DNA of 47,699 bases from JBEBXQ01 sp040391535. GTDB taxonomy: Bacteria > Bacteroidota > Bacteroidia > Cytophagales > Spirosomataceae. Below, in pieces: positions 34,483 through 43,910 of the stretch (the stretch's first letter is position 1; every line of letters starts with the position of its first letter). Below the pieces are notes generated by a model. The model was given only the letters and a program-made list of their open reading frames with translations, made no database searches and had not been told where the DNA came from. Both the position numbers and the translations under genes were made by a program. The DNA lies in the NCBI GenBank assembly GCA_040391535.1, contig JBEBXQ010000017.1, positions 1-47,699 of the forward strand. Direction: 5' to 3'.

Positions 34483-35873
34483 ATTTTGGCAGCAGCTTTG
34501 ATTTTGTCAGCGTTATTGTAAATTTTTTTGATAGCGGACGCAATCATTTCCATATCCTCACGGCCGGCGAGTAACATGTTCTGTGTAAACCAGACGGCTT
34601 CTTCACAAAGCTGCAGATTTTCAGGACAATGATTCCTTTCATTATAAGCTTTGATGTTCAGCTCACTGGCCGTATAAATTTTCTTATAGGTATCAGAAGC
34701 AAAAGTTTCTGCCAGGTAAGGCTGGGTGTTCAGCGATACGTACCCGCTTGAGCATGGAATATCCTCTGCGCGTAATGCGCTCAGAAACGCTGCTCTTGAC
34801 AACCCTTTGAATTCTTTTTCCTTAAAGCGGAAAGCAAAAAGATGGAAAGCCGAGCGTGTTACATCGTCGTAAACTTTATAAGGTACTATACCCGGAATAT
34901 CTTTGATCATGGATTTGAGATATTCCGCGTTCTGATTTCTCAGCGTCGTTTCTTCGTCAAGCCGTTTGAGCAGGGCAAGGCCAATGGCTGCCTGATATTC
35001 GGAAAAACGTAGCTTTGTACCCTGCATAAAGCTGCCTGTCCCGATGGTGCCGGCCGCTGTCCCATAGGGAGTCCCGAGGTTAGTGTAGGAGAAGCATTTA
35101 TCCATGAATTTGTCATCATTACTGACAATGGCACCGCCTTCACCTATCGGCAGATTTTTAGAATTCTGGAAGCTGAAACATCCCGCATGGCCAAAAGTGC
35201 CTACTTTCTGATGGCTGATTTCAGCCAGGTGAGCCTGACAGGCATCCTCGATTACTACCAGATTATGTTTTTTGGCAATCTGCATAATCTGCTTCATATC
35301 AGCCGGCATCCCCAGAATGTGTACCGGCAGAATAGCCCTGGTTTTTGAAGTTATTTTCGCTTCTATTTTGGCGGGGTCCATCTGATAGGTCAACGGATCA
35401 ATATCCACAAAGACAGGAATAGCGTTATTGCTGAGTACGGCTGTAATAGTAGCAATAAAAGTATACGGCGGCACGAGCACCTCATCGCCTGCCTGAATAC
35501 CCAGCTGATTTAAGGCCACAACCAATGAATTGGTGCCGTTAACAACGGTCAGGCATCTTTTGGCTCCCAACGCCTGCGCCCATTCTTTTTCAAATTGTGT
35601 CACTACGCCTGCGCGTGACCACACACCGCTTCTGACGACTTCCAGTAATTGTTTTTCATCAGTTTCAGGTACCCATTTCGGCCATTTTGGCCAGCGTTGT
35701 TTGCTCCAGGCACTTTCTCCTCCGAGTACTGCCGGTGAACTTTGCGTATTGTTAAGGATTGCAGGAGAAGCCATCACGCTACCCCCTAATACAGCAGGTG
35801 CCAGTGTGGCACCAAGTCCGCCCAGAACATTTTGCTTGAGAAATTTTCGACGGGATTGATTATTTGTAGTCAT
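34479..35873 (-). CDS. Tat-exported DegT/DnrJ/EryC1/StrS-family aminotransferase
   Basis: The 464-residue protein starts with a twin-arginine signal (QSRRKFLKQN and a hydrophobic run to about residue 35), followed by a full sugar-aminotransferase-type PLP fold. Key features are VVNGTNSLVVALNQLGIQAGDEVLVPPYTF, the VIEDACQAH aspartate that contacts the pyridine nitrogen, and the PLP lysine in SFQNSKNLPIGEGGAI. Cytoplasmic family members add or remove amino groups on keto-sugars. Export of a PLP enzyme is unusual, but Tat can carry folded, cofactor-loaded proteins. It is the first gene behind operator 3. It may transaminate a keto-sugar made by the exported Gfo/Idh enzymes; this is inference. 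Confidence 0.85.
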   Translation of the reverse strand: MTTNNQSRRKFLKQNVLGGLGATLAPAVLGGSVMASPAILNNTQSSPAVLGGESAWSKQRWPKWPKWVPETDEKQLLEVVRSGVWSRAGVVTQFEKEWAQALGAKRCLTVVNGTNSLVVALNQLGIQAGDEVLVPPYTFIATITAVLSNNAIPVFVDIDPLTYQMDPAKIEAKITSKTRAILPVHILGMPADMKQIMQIAKKHNLVVIEDACQAHLAEISHQKVGTFGHAGCFSFQNSKNLPIGEGGAIVSNDDKFMDKCFSYTNLGTPYGTAAGTIGTGSFMQGTKLRFSEYQAAIGLALLKRLDEETTLRNQNAEYLKSMIKDIPGIVPYKVYDDVTRSAFHLFAFRFKEKEFKGLSRAAFLSALRAEDIPCSSGYVSLNTQPYLAETFASDTYKKIYTASELNIKAYNERNHCPENLQLCEEAVWFTQNMLLAGREDMEMIASAIKKIYNNADKIKAAAKI

Positions 35874-35913
35874 AAGGTATATGATTTGGATGTCAGGAAT
35901 TGTCTTTGAAGGA

Positions 35914-35935
35914 AACTCGGGTACGTACCCGAGTT
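35914..35935. promoter_or_regulatory. Palindromic operator 3 (aminotransferase operon)
   Basis: The 14-bp core CGGGTACGTACCCG at 35918-35931 is extended by four more paired bases on each side, making this the longest of the four palindromes (22 bp). It lies 41-62 bases upstream of the aminotransferase start codon, just downstream of an exact -7 consensus. Confidence 0.82.
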
Positions 35936-35938
35936 AAA

Positions 35939-35946
35939 CAAATTTA
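35939..35946 (-). promoter_or_regulatory. Predicted -7 element of the aminotransferase operon
   Basis: On the minus strand TAAATTTG matches the Bacteroidota -7 consensus TAnnTTTG exactly and ends 3 bases before operator 3. I see no clear TTTG box at the usual distance upstream; that stretch is AT-rich. Confidence 0.5.
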
Positions 35947-36085
35947 GATTAAAAAATTCAATAAAATAATTATATTGGAAATTTTGTTTGTAAAATAACG
36001 ATATAGATGATATAACCGGTATCGGTATCCGTAATTAATCACAAAGGCCAATTAATATTTCATATTTATGAGTTTTCCTGATATT

Positions 36086-37405
36086 TTATTTTACGATGGT
36101 ATACAGGATACTGGTATCATAATCGGTATAATGGACGTATTTTTTGTTCTGCATCCATAACAGGATATTTTTATCACCTTTCTTCTTATATCTCGGTATT
36201 ACCGGACGTACATTATCGTAGCTGGAATTGCGTGTGACCGGTGTAATCTGCCAGGTGGCTCCCATGTCTTTGGTTACGCCTTTAGAAATTTCAAAAACAT
36301 GGTTGATTTCGTGCGAAAAGTAAATAACGGAAGGGTTCAACGGATCGATGGTTAGTCCGCCAGAATAGTTCTCTTCTCGTTCCTTCTTCCCTTCGGGTGT
36401 CTGCGGGAACCATTTTCCGGAATTGATGATAGGATGATCTACCCATTTTTCGCCGTCATAAACAGCATAATGGTACTGATGCTCAAGGTTAGTAGGGTAG
36501 CGGGTATAGGCAACTACAGGATAACCTTTTTTATCCGTGACAATATCAAAAATCCAGGCTTTCCCGGTTTCAGGGGTAGCTTTATAGATGACTGATGCAT
36601 CTGAAGGATGAAAGGGAAGCTGGTTGATATCCGCTATTTTAGTACCATCGATACGCCAGAAAGCATCGTTTTCATAATAACAGTAATAGACAGAATTGAC
36701 CGGCTCTACATTAGGATGGCCGTCCGTAAAAATCAGGTGGATTCTGGATTTTCCGTCAGAAAAGTATTTGACATAAGGACGGTTGTTGGTATTCAGTTCT
36801 TTTGAAGTAATGATCACTTCAGGGTCAGACCATGTTTTCCCGTTATCGGTTGAAGTAATAAAATTGGGTTTAAAACCTATCCATCTTCCAAAACTGTAAA
36901 TTTTGTTATTTTCATTGCTGAGCATGAAAGGGTTGGCATAGGTATAGGTTTCCCGCACAAATTTCTGCAATAATTCAGGGGTTTGTGGTTTGAAAACAAA
37001 AGGATCAGAAAACGTCGCGATATCAGAAGAGGGTGCTGTCGTGTTTTGAATCACACCCATTCCGTTTTTGCTTCCTCCGTGCCAGGTATATTGTGTTAAA
37101 ATGGAGTGATCAGGCAATTCGAGAAATGCCGGATTATCATGATCATCAATTTCAAGTTTGGTGTACAGTGTTTTTTGTCGCGTAACACCTGTTTTCAGAT
37201 TCAGAGAAGCAGCGACAATATCTCCTGACTTAGTAACCCAACCCGTGATCACTTCTCCGTTTTTGTTACTGGTATAAATAGCTCTCGGATCACTGAACCA
37301 GCACCAGGCTCCATCATTGGTAATGGCTGATACCTTCTGGGCTTTGAGCTGAAGATGAACTGACAGGAAGGTTAATAATAACAGGAAGGAAAATTTTTTG
37401 TTCAT
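36086..37405 (-). CDS. Secreted BNR-repeat protein (BNR_4-like)
   Basis: The ATG at 37405 begins a clear signal peptide (MNKKFSFLLLLTFLSVHLQLKAQ), giving about 439 residues; an upstream extension to 37438 is less likely. The mature protein opens with ITNDGAWCWFSDPRAIYT, characteristic of a BNR-repeat family whose characterised relatives include propeller-fold polysaccharide lyases. Asp-box-like turns (STDNGKTWSDPEV, KDMGATWQIT) support a sialidase-like propeller. It is the third gene of the SusC-SusD-BNR operon, so it probably cleaves or binds the glycan taken up by that pair. Lyase versus hydrolase cannot be decided by eye. Confidence 0.72.
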   Translation of the reverse strand: MNKKFSFLLLLTFLSVHLQLKAQKVSAITNDGAWCWFSDPRAIYTSNKNGEVITGWVTKSGDIVAASLNLKTGVTRQKTLYTKLEIDDHDNPAFLELPDHSILTQYTWHGGSKNGMGVIQNTTAPSSDIATFSDPFVFKPQTPELLQKFVRETYTYANPFMLSNENNKIYSFGRWIGFKPNFITSTDNGKTWSDPEVIITSKELNTNNRPYVKYFSDGKSRIHLIFTDGHPNVEPVNSVYYCYYENDAFWRIDGTKIADINQLPFHPSDASVIYKATPETGKAWIFDIVTDKKGYPVVAYTRYPTNLEHQYHYAVYDGEKWVDHPIINSGKWFPQTPEGKKEREENYSGGLTIDPLNPSVIYFSHEINHVFEISKGVTKDMGATWQITPVTRNSSYDNVRPVIPRYKKKGDKNILLWMQNKKYVHYTDYDTSILYTIVK

Positions 37406-37481
37406 GTCTGATTGTATGTAACCCGGCATCAGCCACATAGATGCCTGATGCCGGGGTGAGAAATGTATGATTGCTTTTTCG

Positions 37482-39251
37482 TTATTCTATTGTTTCCAGA
37501 GGCGGAACATTATTCTGCGATCCGACATAGCCTTTATTCTGGTTAATTCTGCCTAACGTATTTGAATTAATAATAGGATCACTGATAGGCCATTGAAAAT
37601 GAAATGGCTGAATATTAGGGTTTTGTCCGAGAATATTGATTTCAGACGAACGGAGATAAAAATCATTCAACGTATTAACCCTGTCATAAAAATAGTTTTT
37701 TTCATGAATATTTTCCAGGCTATACCCTTTTTCATTCCGTTTGGCCAGAATATAGGAAACCCTGTTCAGTTCGTTTTGTCTCGGCGATTCAGCAAATAAT
37801 TCCCGTGCTGTTTCATCAAACAGAAAATCAAGGGTTACGTCAGTGGCTGTAATGGGTGTGGCATTAGCTCTTTCACGAACCGTATTGATATCGTTTGCAG
37901 CATCCTGTAACTGCCCCAGCCAGTAATAAGCCTCTGCCCTGAGTAAATAAGTCTCTGCCAGCCTGAAAATATACCAGTCTCCGTTACTGCCGAGTGGCTG
38001 TCCGGCCTGGTCCGGTTTATTGGGGACGTAGGTTTTATAGATAGGCATAGGATAGATCCTAGCCCAGTATTCATCAGGGAGGTCCATGTTTTTCGGATCG
38101 AACGGCTCACCGTACTGAACAGATGCGGGATTATTATACCGAAGTTCTTCCCGGTCAAACCAATTGACGTCAGCTCTTCTGAGATCAGGTGTATTTTTAT
38201 AGGTTTCGGTTCCGTTTGCCCATATCTTGTAACTATGCCAGTCGGATAAAGCCACATCGGGGTTACCTCTGCCCAGCGAATCATACAAAGGTCCGCTGTC
38301 GATCATACCCAACCCTTTGTTTTTATCTTTGCCGCTGATGGAATGCCACCATGAACAGTGATAAACCCTCATGGTGAACAACCCGGCAGATCTTGCTTCT
38401 GCAGCGGCTTCCCAACGATCAACAAAAGCCAGGATGGTTTCTGTATTGGCAGCAATATTTTTGTTTTCCGGGCGATGAAGGTCCCAGATTACATTCTTCC
38501 GTGAATCACCAGCGTCAATACCAAAGCGGGAAGTCATGAGCTTGTAGGGGCCGTTAATGACCTTATTAGCAGATTCAACGGCCTTATTGAATTCCAGATT
38601 CGCCAGGTATATTTTTGTCAGCAGGTGATTGGCGGCTCCTTTGGAGGGTGCTCCGGCAGCGGTTTGCTCAGGGAGCCATTCTGCTGCAAACTCCATATCT
38701 TTTTCCAGCTGTTTAAGAATAGCCCACCGGCTATGGGTGTTGAAGTCGAGTTTTGCTCCCTGCACTTCATCCTTTACGAAAGGTAAATCACCATAGTTGC
38801 CAACGAGGCGGTAATACCAGTAGGATCGGTGCCATAAGGCTTCGGCAAGGATCTGATTCCGGTCATTTTCATTTTCCCAGGTAATATTGTCAATTCTGCT
38901 GATGACGGTATTGGCATTTTTTACCATCTGGAAAATATCATTAATCTGCACAACGAATTGCTGATACAAATCTGAATTGGGTGTTAAGGCCCGAAAGTCC
39001 ATCTGAAGCCAGGGAACAGCCGCTTCAGATGCTGCCCACTGATGGGCCATGAAGTTTTTCTGACCTGTCTGTTCTCTGTTCAGGTCTTTTCGCATTGTAA
39101 TCAGCATGGAGTTATAGCCAGCCTTATCTACAAAAAGATTTTCAGGTGTGAAGAAAGACTCCGGCTTGGGTTCGAGGAATTTCTCAGAACAGGATACCAT
39201 CAAAGCGGTTGCTGCTGCCAGTATCCAGGGAAGTTTCTTATTGATTTTCAT
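37482..39251 (-). CDS. SusD/RagB-family outer-membrane lipoprotein
   Basis: A 589-residue surface lipoprotein with lipobox near residue 21 (ALMVSCSEKF). Family features include AEALWHRSYWYYRLVGNYGDLPFVKDE near residue 145, WYIFRLAETYLLRAEAYYWLGQ near residue 425 and FLFDETARELFAESPRQNELNRV. It is about 100 residues longer than the other SusD here. It follows its SusC partner by 35 bases. The two SusD proteins look unrelated beyond family level, suggesting different substrates or different parts of one glycan. Confidence 0.94.
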   Translation of the reverse strand: MKINKKLPWILAAATALMVSCSEKFLEPKPESFFTPENLFVDKAGYNSMLITMRKDLNREQTGQKNFMAHQWAASEAAVPWLQMDFRALTPNSDLYQQFVVQINDIFQMVKNANTVISRIDNITWENENDRNQILAEALWHRSYWYYRLVGNYGDLPFVKDEVQGAKLDFNTHSRWAILKQLEKDMEFAAEWLPEQTAAGAPSKGAANHLLTKIYLANLEFNKAVESANKVINGPYKLMTSRFGIDAGDSRKNVIWDLHRPENKNIAANTETILAFVDRWEAAAEARSAGLFTMRVYHCSWWHSISGKDKNKGLGMIDSGPLYDSLGRGNPDVALSDWHSYKIWANGTETYKNTPDLRRADVNWFDREELRYNNPASVQYGEPFDPKNMDLPDEYWARIYPMPIYKTYVPNKPDQAGQPLGSNGDWYIFRLAETYLLRAEAYYWLGQLQDAANDINTVRERANATPITATDVTLDFLFDETARELFAESPRQNELNRVSYILAKRNEKGYSLENIHEKNYFYDRVNTLNDFYLRSSEINILGQNPNIQPFHFQWPISDPIINSNTLGRINQNKGYVGSQNNVPPLETIE

Positions 39252-39286
39252 ATTTATTTACTATTAAATAAATCATATTCAGAGTT

Positions 39287-42200
39287 TTACAAACTTACAT
39301 TCAGGCCAACGGTGAATGTTTTCGGCATCGGGTAATGCCCTGATTCAGGATCCCAGCCCGGCCATTTGGTGAAGGTGGCCAGGTTACGGACAGAACCGAA
39401 TATCCGTGCACTTTTAAACTTTGCAGCTTCTGCCAGGTGAGACGGTAATGCGTAGGACAAGGAAATATCCTGAATACGCAGAAAAGAGGTCTGCTTGAAT
39501 GGTATGATTCCGCCGCCGAACGGTGCTATATTATTAGCCAGCCGGGGGTATTCGTTGCTTCTGTTTTCCGGTGTCCAGTAAGGATAATTGGCTGTACTGT
39601 TACGGTCAAATGTTGACCATCCCTGAACCGACTGATTAAATGCCCGCACATGTCCCAGATCAGCCCTGAGGAAAACAGAAGCAGAAAAGTTTTTCAAAAA
39701 GTCAACCTCGTTCCGGAAACCGATGTTATAGCGTGGTTCTGTGAAACCTATAAAGCGCTTGTCCTGAAGTGCTTCGTACGCACCATTATTGTCCAGGTCA
39801 GCTGCTTTAATATCACCTGGTTTGAGGTTGTATCGCAGCGCTTCTTCAGCTTCTTCCACCTGCCATGTTCCCTGAATATCATAATCCCAGGCAACATCTA
39901 CAGGCTGACCTATGAACCACTTGTTCGTAAAGTCGGGAATTTCTCCCTGGTGTATTTTTCCTTCCAGCGTATATTCACCACTTTCGCCGAATAAGGCTTT
40001 GATTTTATTTCTGTTCAGAGAAAAGTTGAGATTGGACCGCCAGGTAATGTTGTTGTTTCTGACATTCACAGAACTCACGGTCAATTCAAATCCTCTGTTT
40101 TGTAATGCTCCTATATTGGTGATTACATTGTCAAAACCGGTTACTCTTGGTAAAGACCTTTTTACCAGCAAGTTACGGGTAGTGGCGTCGTAAACATCGG
40201 CGGTAATATTCACCCTGTTGCCAAACAACGCCATATCAATTCCGGCATTAAGCGATTCTGTTTCTTCCCAGCGTAATCCCGGATTGGACAAGGTAGAAGT
40301 TGATACTCCTATCTGCGGATTGGTGCCATCATAATACTGAACAGATCTCATTTGTGAGAATGCGGCATAGGGTCCGATATCACGGTTACCGTTTTTACCC
40401 CAGCTCAGCCTGAATTTCAGGTCGTTGATTCCCTCAGAACGGAAAAAATCTTCCTGCGATATTTTCCATGCAAACGCCGCTGCCGGGAAAACGGCTCTGG
40501 GGTTTTCCTGACCAAAAGCGCTGAATCCGTCTCTTCTGAGAGAAACTGTAAACAGGTACTTGTCCAACAGAGCATAATTGACTCTTCCCATCATACCATC
40601 TCCTGAATAACGGATATCATTGGTTTCCATGGTAGGCTTGTTGCCATATTGCATACCATGATAACCCAGAGTGGAACTTGGGGCAAATCCCTGATTGGTA
40701 AGGGTAGTGGTCCAGGATTTAAACTGTTCCGAATTATATAATAAGGTAACATCAAAAGAATGGATGCCCACTTTTTTATTCCATTTTAACAGATTATCAA
40801 TCATCCATTCAGACCTGTTGGTTTCCAGACGGGTGGCGTATCCTCCGCTGTAGGTGAATCCTCCTACGATGGTTTCAGGCGACCAGTAATTGTAGTCTTT
40901 CAGAGCTTCGATCCGTGGCTGGAAAGAAAGGCGGTAGGTAATTCCAAGGGGAAGCTTTACTTCGGCGTATATAGACGCGAAAAGTGAATTATTGATTCTG
41001 GAACGATCCTGACCCAGCACGTTCAGCAGTGGGTTTTGTCCGCCCGGATATCCGTGCGGATACCAGGAAGGAGTACCGTCTTCGTTATATAATCTGGCAA
41101 ACGGACTGGTAGTATACATACCACCGAGACTGGGAAGTACATTGTTATCAGATTCATTTCCGGATTTGCTGTTCACAGCGCTTTCATCCCTGTTGGTATA
41201 CTGGGCGTTTACGCCGGCGTTGAGCCAGTCAGTGATTTTGAAATCTACATTCATCCGGGAACGGATAGCTGAAAACTTGTCTCCCAGCAGAATCCCTTCA
41301 TTATCCAGCCAGCCTAATGACCAGTAATACGAAACATTGTCATTTCCGCCACCTACACTGACATCATATTCCTGTCTTTTCGCATTTCTGAATACTTCTT
41401 TAGCCCAGTCAATGGTATTACCTGAAAGGTAAACGTCAACTTCTGTCGGGAAGAAATTCAGCCTGCTGAGCCATTCGAGTGTATTATCAGGGTTAGGGTT
41501 GCTGGATGCACCCCGCCACTGATCGAGCGTAACACCTTCCGGAAGTTGTTCGGGGCTATGCCAGTAATAGGAAGGTTGGGATAATCCCAGCGTTCTGAAA
41601 TAATCGCGTCTGAAGTCAAGATATCCTTGTGGTCCACGCGCTGCAACACCGGTATTAAGGGCCTGAGATATCCCGAACCTGGTGGAGAAATTGATGGTAG
41701 GCTTGCCAGATTTTCCTCTGGAGGTTGTGATCAGAATGACACCGGAGGCCGCTCTGGCACCATAAATAGCCGCTGAACTTGCGTCTTTCAGGATATCCAT
41801 TGTTTCGATATCATTAGGGTTGATATCTTTTAAATCTCCGTTGTAAATTACTCCGTCGAGCACAATCATAGGAGAGGTAGAGGCGATCAGGGAATTTGTA
41901 CCCCTGATTTCCATATTGGCACCTCCGGAAGCGTTGGTCCCCTGATTAGCCTGGAAGCCCGCAACGGATCCCGCCAACACGTCGGTGATTTGCGTTACGC
42001 CCTGGTTTTTAAAAGTACTGGCGTTAATTCTCGCTACAGATCCGGTAAGATCACTTTTTTTCGCTGTTCCGTACCCTACAACTACAAGTTCGTCAAGTGC
42101 TTTTGTGTCAGATTCCAACTGAACATTTAACTGTGTCTGACTACTGTTGACGGTAATTTCGCGGGGCTCATAACCTACGAATGAAAAGATCAGTACTGCA

Positions 42201-42511
42201 TTTGAGTTCGGAATTTCAAGGGAATAATTCCCTTCTACGTCTGTTAAGGTTCCCAGCTGCGTCCCTTTAACAAGGATACTTACACCAGGAAGCCCTTCTC
42301 CTTTTTCATCGGTGACTCTGCCTTGCAGGGTCTGGGCTATACTTTTTGTCTGCCATACTGGTTGTTTATTGGACCCGGACGGAAGGGTATAGGCAGATAC
42401 CGCTGCAGAGAAGGACATAGAAAATGCCATGGAAAGCCCCAGATATTTTTTCCAGTGCCTGATTCCTTCGTTATCCCGTCTTGGCTGATCAGGTGTTTCA
42501 GGTTTTTTCAT
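39287..42511 (-). CDS. SusC/RagA TonB-dependent receptor (no STN domain)
   Basis: This 1074-residue outer-membrane transporter has an N-terminal extension and signal segment (YLGLSMAFSMSFSAAVSAY), a carboxypeptidase-regulatory-like domain (about 65-130, GRVTDEKGEGLPGVSILVKG), the TonB box ALDELVVVGYG, a plug with SSAAIYGARAASGVILITTSRGK, and a beta-barrel ending TVGLNVSL. The STN signalling domain is absent, and no sigma/FecR pair adjoins it, so it must be controlled differently from the other SusC, perhaps by a regulator acting in its long leader region. It pairs with the SusD gene downstream. Confidence 0.95.
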   Translation of the reverse strand: MKKPETPDQPRRDNEGIRHWKKYLGLSMAFSMSFSAAVSAYTLPSGSNKQPVWQTKSIAQTLQGRVTDEKGEGLPGVSILVKGTQLGTLTDVEGNYSLEIPNSNAVLIFSFVGYEPREITVNSSQTQLNVQLESDTKALDELVVVGYGTAKKSDLTGSVARINASTFKNQGVTQITDVLAGSVAGFQANQGTNASGGANMEIRGTNSLIASTSPMIVLDGVIYNGDLKDINPNDIETMDILKDASSAAIYGARAASGVILITTSRGKSGKPTINFSTRFGISQALNTGVAARGPQGYLDFRRDYFRTLGLSQPSYYWHSPEQLPEGVTLDQWRGASSNPNPDNTLEWLSRLNFFPTEVDVYLSGNTIDWAKEVFRNAKRQEYDVSVGGGNDNVSYYWSLGWLDNEGILLGDKFSAIRSRMNVDFKITDWLNAGVNAQYTNRDESAVNSKSGNESDNNVLPSLGGMYTTSPFARLYNEDGTPSWYPHGYPGGQNPLLNVLGQDRSRINNSLFASIYAEVKLPLGITYRLSFQPRIEALKDYNYWSPETIVGGFTYSGGYATRLETNRSEWMIDNLLKWNKKVGIHSFDVTLLYNSEQFKSWTTTLTNQGFAPSSTLGYHGMQYGNKPTMETNDIRYSGDGMMGRVNYALLDKYLFTVSLRRDGFSAFGQENPRAVFPAAAFAWKISQEDFFRSEGINDLKFRLSWGKNGNRDIGPYAAFSQMRSVQYYDGTNPQIGVSTSTLSNPGLRWEETESLNAGIDMALFGNRVNITADVYDATTRNLLVKRSLPRVTGFDNVITNIGALQNRGFELTVSSVNVRNNNITWRSNLNFSLNRNKIKALFGESGEYTLEGKIHQGEIPDFTNKWFIGQPVDVAWDYDIQGTWQVEEAEEALRYNLKPGDIKAADLDNNGAYEALQDKRFIGFTEPRYNIGFRNEVDFLKNFSASVFLRADLGHVRAFNQSVQGWSTFDRNSTANYPYWTPENRSNEYPRLANNIAPFGGGIIPFKQTSFLRIQDISLSYALPSHLAEAAKFKSARIFGSVRNLATFTKWPGWDPESGHYPMPKTFTVGLNVSL

Positions 42512-42860
42512 GATTTATATGGTCAGATTAGATTTAGAAACAGGCATCAGCCGGAATATCCGGGCTGTGCAGATTACGGTTTTATTTAGAATAAAGCCGT
42601 TGGCGCAGTAAGGTGTATTCATTGTTTTCCAGGTTGTTTTCAGATATTGAAAATGACAAGTTATGGATATACGTCATAACTTGCGTTCATACAATTTGCG
42701 AACACGTATTATTCGTATCCCTTCATTAAGACGATACTGTGTCCTGTTAAGAAATCTGTAATCTGGAATGATGATTGTATAGTCTTTTGAATATTTTCTG
42801 TTTAGGAATACTGTATTTTATGCGGAGGCAACTCTGATGATTACCTCCGCATAATAAAAT
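42512..42860. other. Intergenic region upstream of the STN-less susC
   Basis: This 349-base stretch is the only gap over 300 bases. I see no gene in it. It holds a perfect 9-bp inverted repeat (CAAGTTATG at 42657-42665, complement at 42675-42683, 9-base spacer) about 150 bases before susC. A hairpin next to the Gfo/Idh stop is listed separately. The CGGGTACGTACCCG operator is not present, and I could not identify a convincing promoter. Confidence 0.6.
42818..42854 (-). terminator. Hairpin after the Gfo/Idh gene
   Basis: A perfect 11-bp stem (TTATGCGGAGG at 42818-42828, complement at 42844-42854) with a 15-base loop begins 6 bases after the stop codon. No T-tract follows on the minus strand. 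It is probably the 3' end of this transcript, keeping it apart from the susC operon. Confidence 0.5.
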
Positions 42861-43865
42861 TTATCTTGCTTTCTGCATCACCTCCTTAATACTCACGGCT
42901 TTTCCTCCCTGACGTTTGCTCTCATCAGCGGCTTCCATAAAGGCAAATATTTCGATAGTTTCTTCCGGAGTTACCGGCACTTCACCCGTTTCAAAATAGC
43001 GTAGAATATCAACTAATAGGGGTTCATAACCTCCGTAAGGACCCAGTGTGCGGTTGCCCTCTGTAGTATAGACCGTTCCGCCATAGTTGTGCTTGCCGGT
43101 TCTTGTACCCCGGAAAGTCCCCACACGGCCATCTTCCCATAAGCCTACTGCAATGTCGGTTCCTTCTGTATGCACACGTGTTACTTCTTTACAGCCTGTT
43201 CCCATTACAGTGTAAAGTGTTTCCACACCGTGGACACCATACCAGAAAAGATCGGGGTGCGTTTTTTCAAGTGCTGCAGGACTGTAGGCATCTGCTCCGA
43301 CTACTGTCTTTTTGTCCAGACCTTCAATTCCTTTTATGTATCGTAAAGACGAACAGGAGAACAGAGGTACTTTGTATTTTTTCGATGCTTCATAAATAGC
43401 GATGGTATCTTTTAAAGAAGCTGCCACCGGCTTATCGATAAATACCCTTTTGCCTGCTTTTAATACAGGGATCACCTGTTCGAGGTGGAGGCGGCCATCA
43501 TTTGTTTCCAGCAGAATAACATCTGTTTTTTTGAGTAATGCATCGATGGAGTCTGCAATTTCGACACCTAATTTCTTTACTTCTTCAATATAATCAGGGA
43601 TACGTTTGGCGCTGCTCTCAATATCCTTACTGCCATAAGGGTAAGCCGCAACGATTTTGTATCCGTTGTATTTGCTACCTGCCTCTGCACCATTGAGCAG
43701 TTTGGTAAAAGCAATGCTGTGGGAGGTATCTAACCCGATTATACCCACTTTTTTGCCTGCCAGGGGCTTCTGTGCCATTAAATCCTTAGGCGTCAGGAAA
43801 CTTAAGCCAATACCTCCGGCTATGGAAGACATAAGGAATTTTCTGCGGTCGAAATTGTATTTCAT
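42861..43865 (-). CDS. Tat-exported Gfo/Idh/MocA-family oxidoreductase
   Basis: The 334-residue protein begins with a twin-arginine signal (FDRRKFLMSSIAGG). The Rossmann domain starts at KKVGIIGLDTSHS and contains the family EKP-type motif as IDKPVAASLKD near residue 140. It is shorter than the other exported Gfo/Idh protein and not closely similar to it. Opposite, right next to operator 4, it appears to be a single-gene transcript. Control by the same operator as the nag, aldolase and aminotransferase operons suggests it performs a redox step in the same pathway, perhaps providing the keto-sugar for the exported aminotransferase. Confidence 0.85.
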   Translation of the reverse strand: MKYNFDRRKFLMSSIAGGIGLSFLTPKDLMAQKPLAGKKVGIIGLDTSHSIAFTKLLNGAEAGSKYNGYKIVAAYPYGSKDIESSAKRIPDYIEEVKKLGVEIADSIDALLKKTDVILLETNDGRLHLEQVIPVLKAGKRVFIDKPVAASLKDTIAIYEASKKYKVPLFSCSSLRYIKGIEGLDKKTVVGADAYSPAALEKTHPDLFWYGVHGVETLYTVMGTGCKEVTRVHTEGTDIAVGLWEDGRVGTFRGTRTGKHNYGGTVYTTEGNRTLGPYGGYEPLLVDILRYFETGEVPVTPEETIEIFAFMEAADESKRQGGKAVSIKEVMQKAR

Positions 43866-43910
43866 ATTATTTAAGGATTAGTGCTGATTGGTAGTTTAAT
43901 GATTGATTAA

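Noticed and set aside
34735..34750. GATACGTACCCG half-match to the palindrome inside the aminotransferase gene
   Set aside because: Only one half-site matches, it is within coding sequence, and it is explained by the codons there.
36015..36033. Short repeat ACCGGTATCGGTATCCGT between the BNR gene and operator 3
   Set aside because: Low-complexity direct repetition of CGGTAT with no good stem; not a terminator or operator that I can support.
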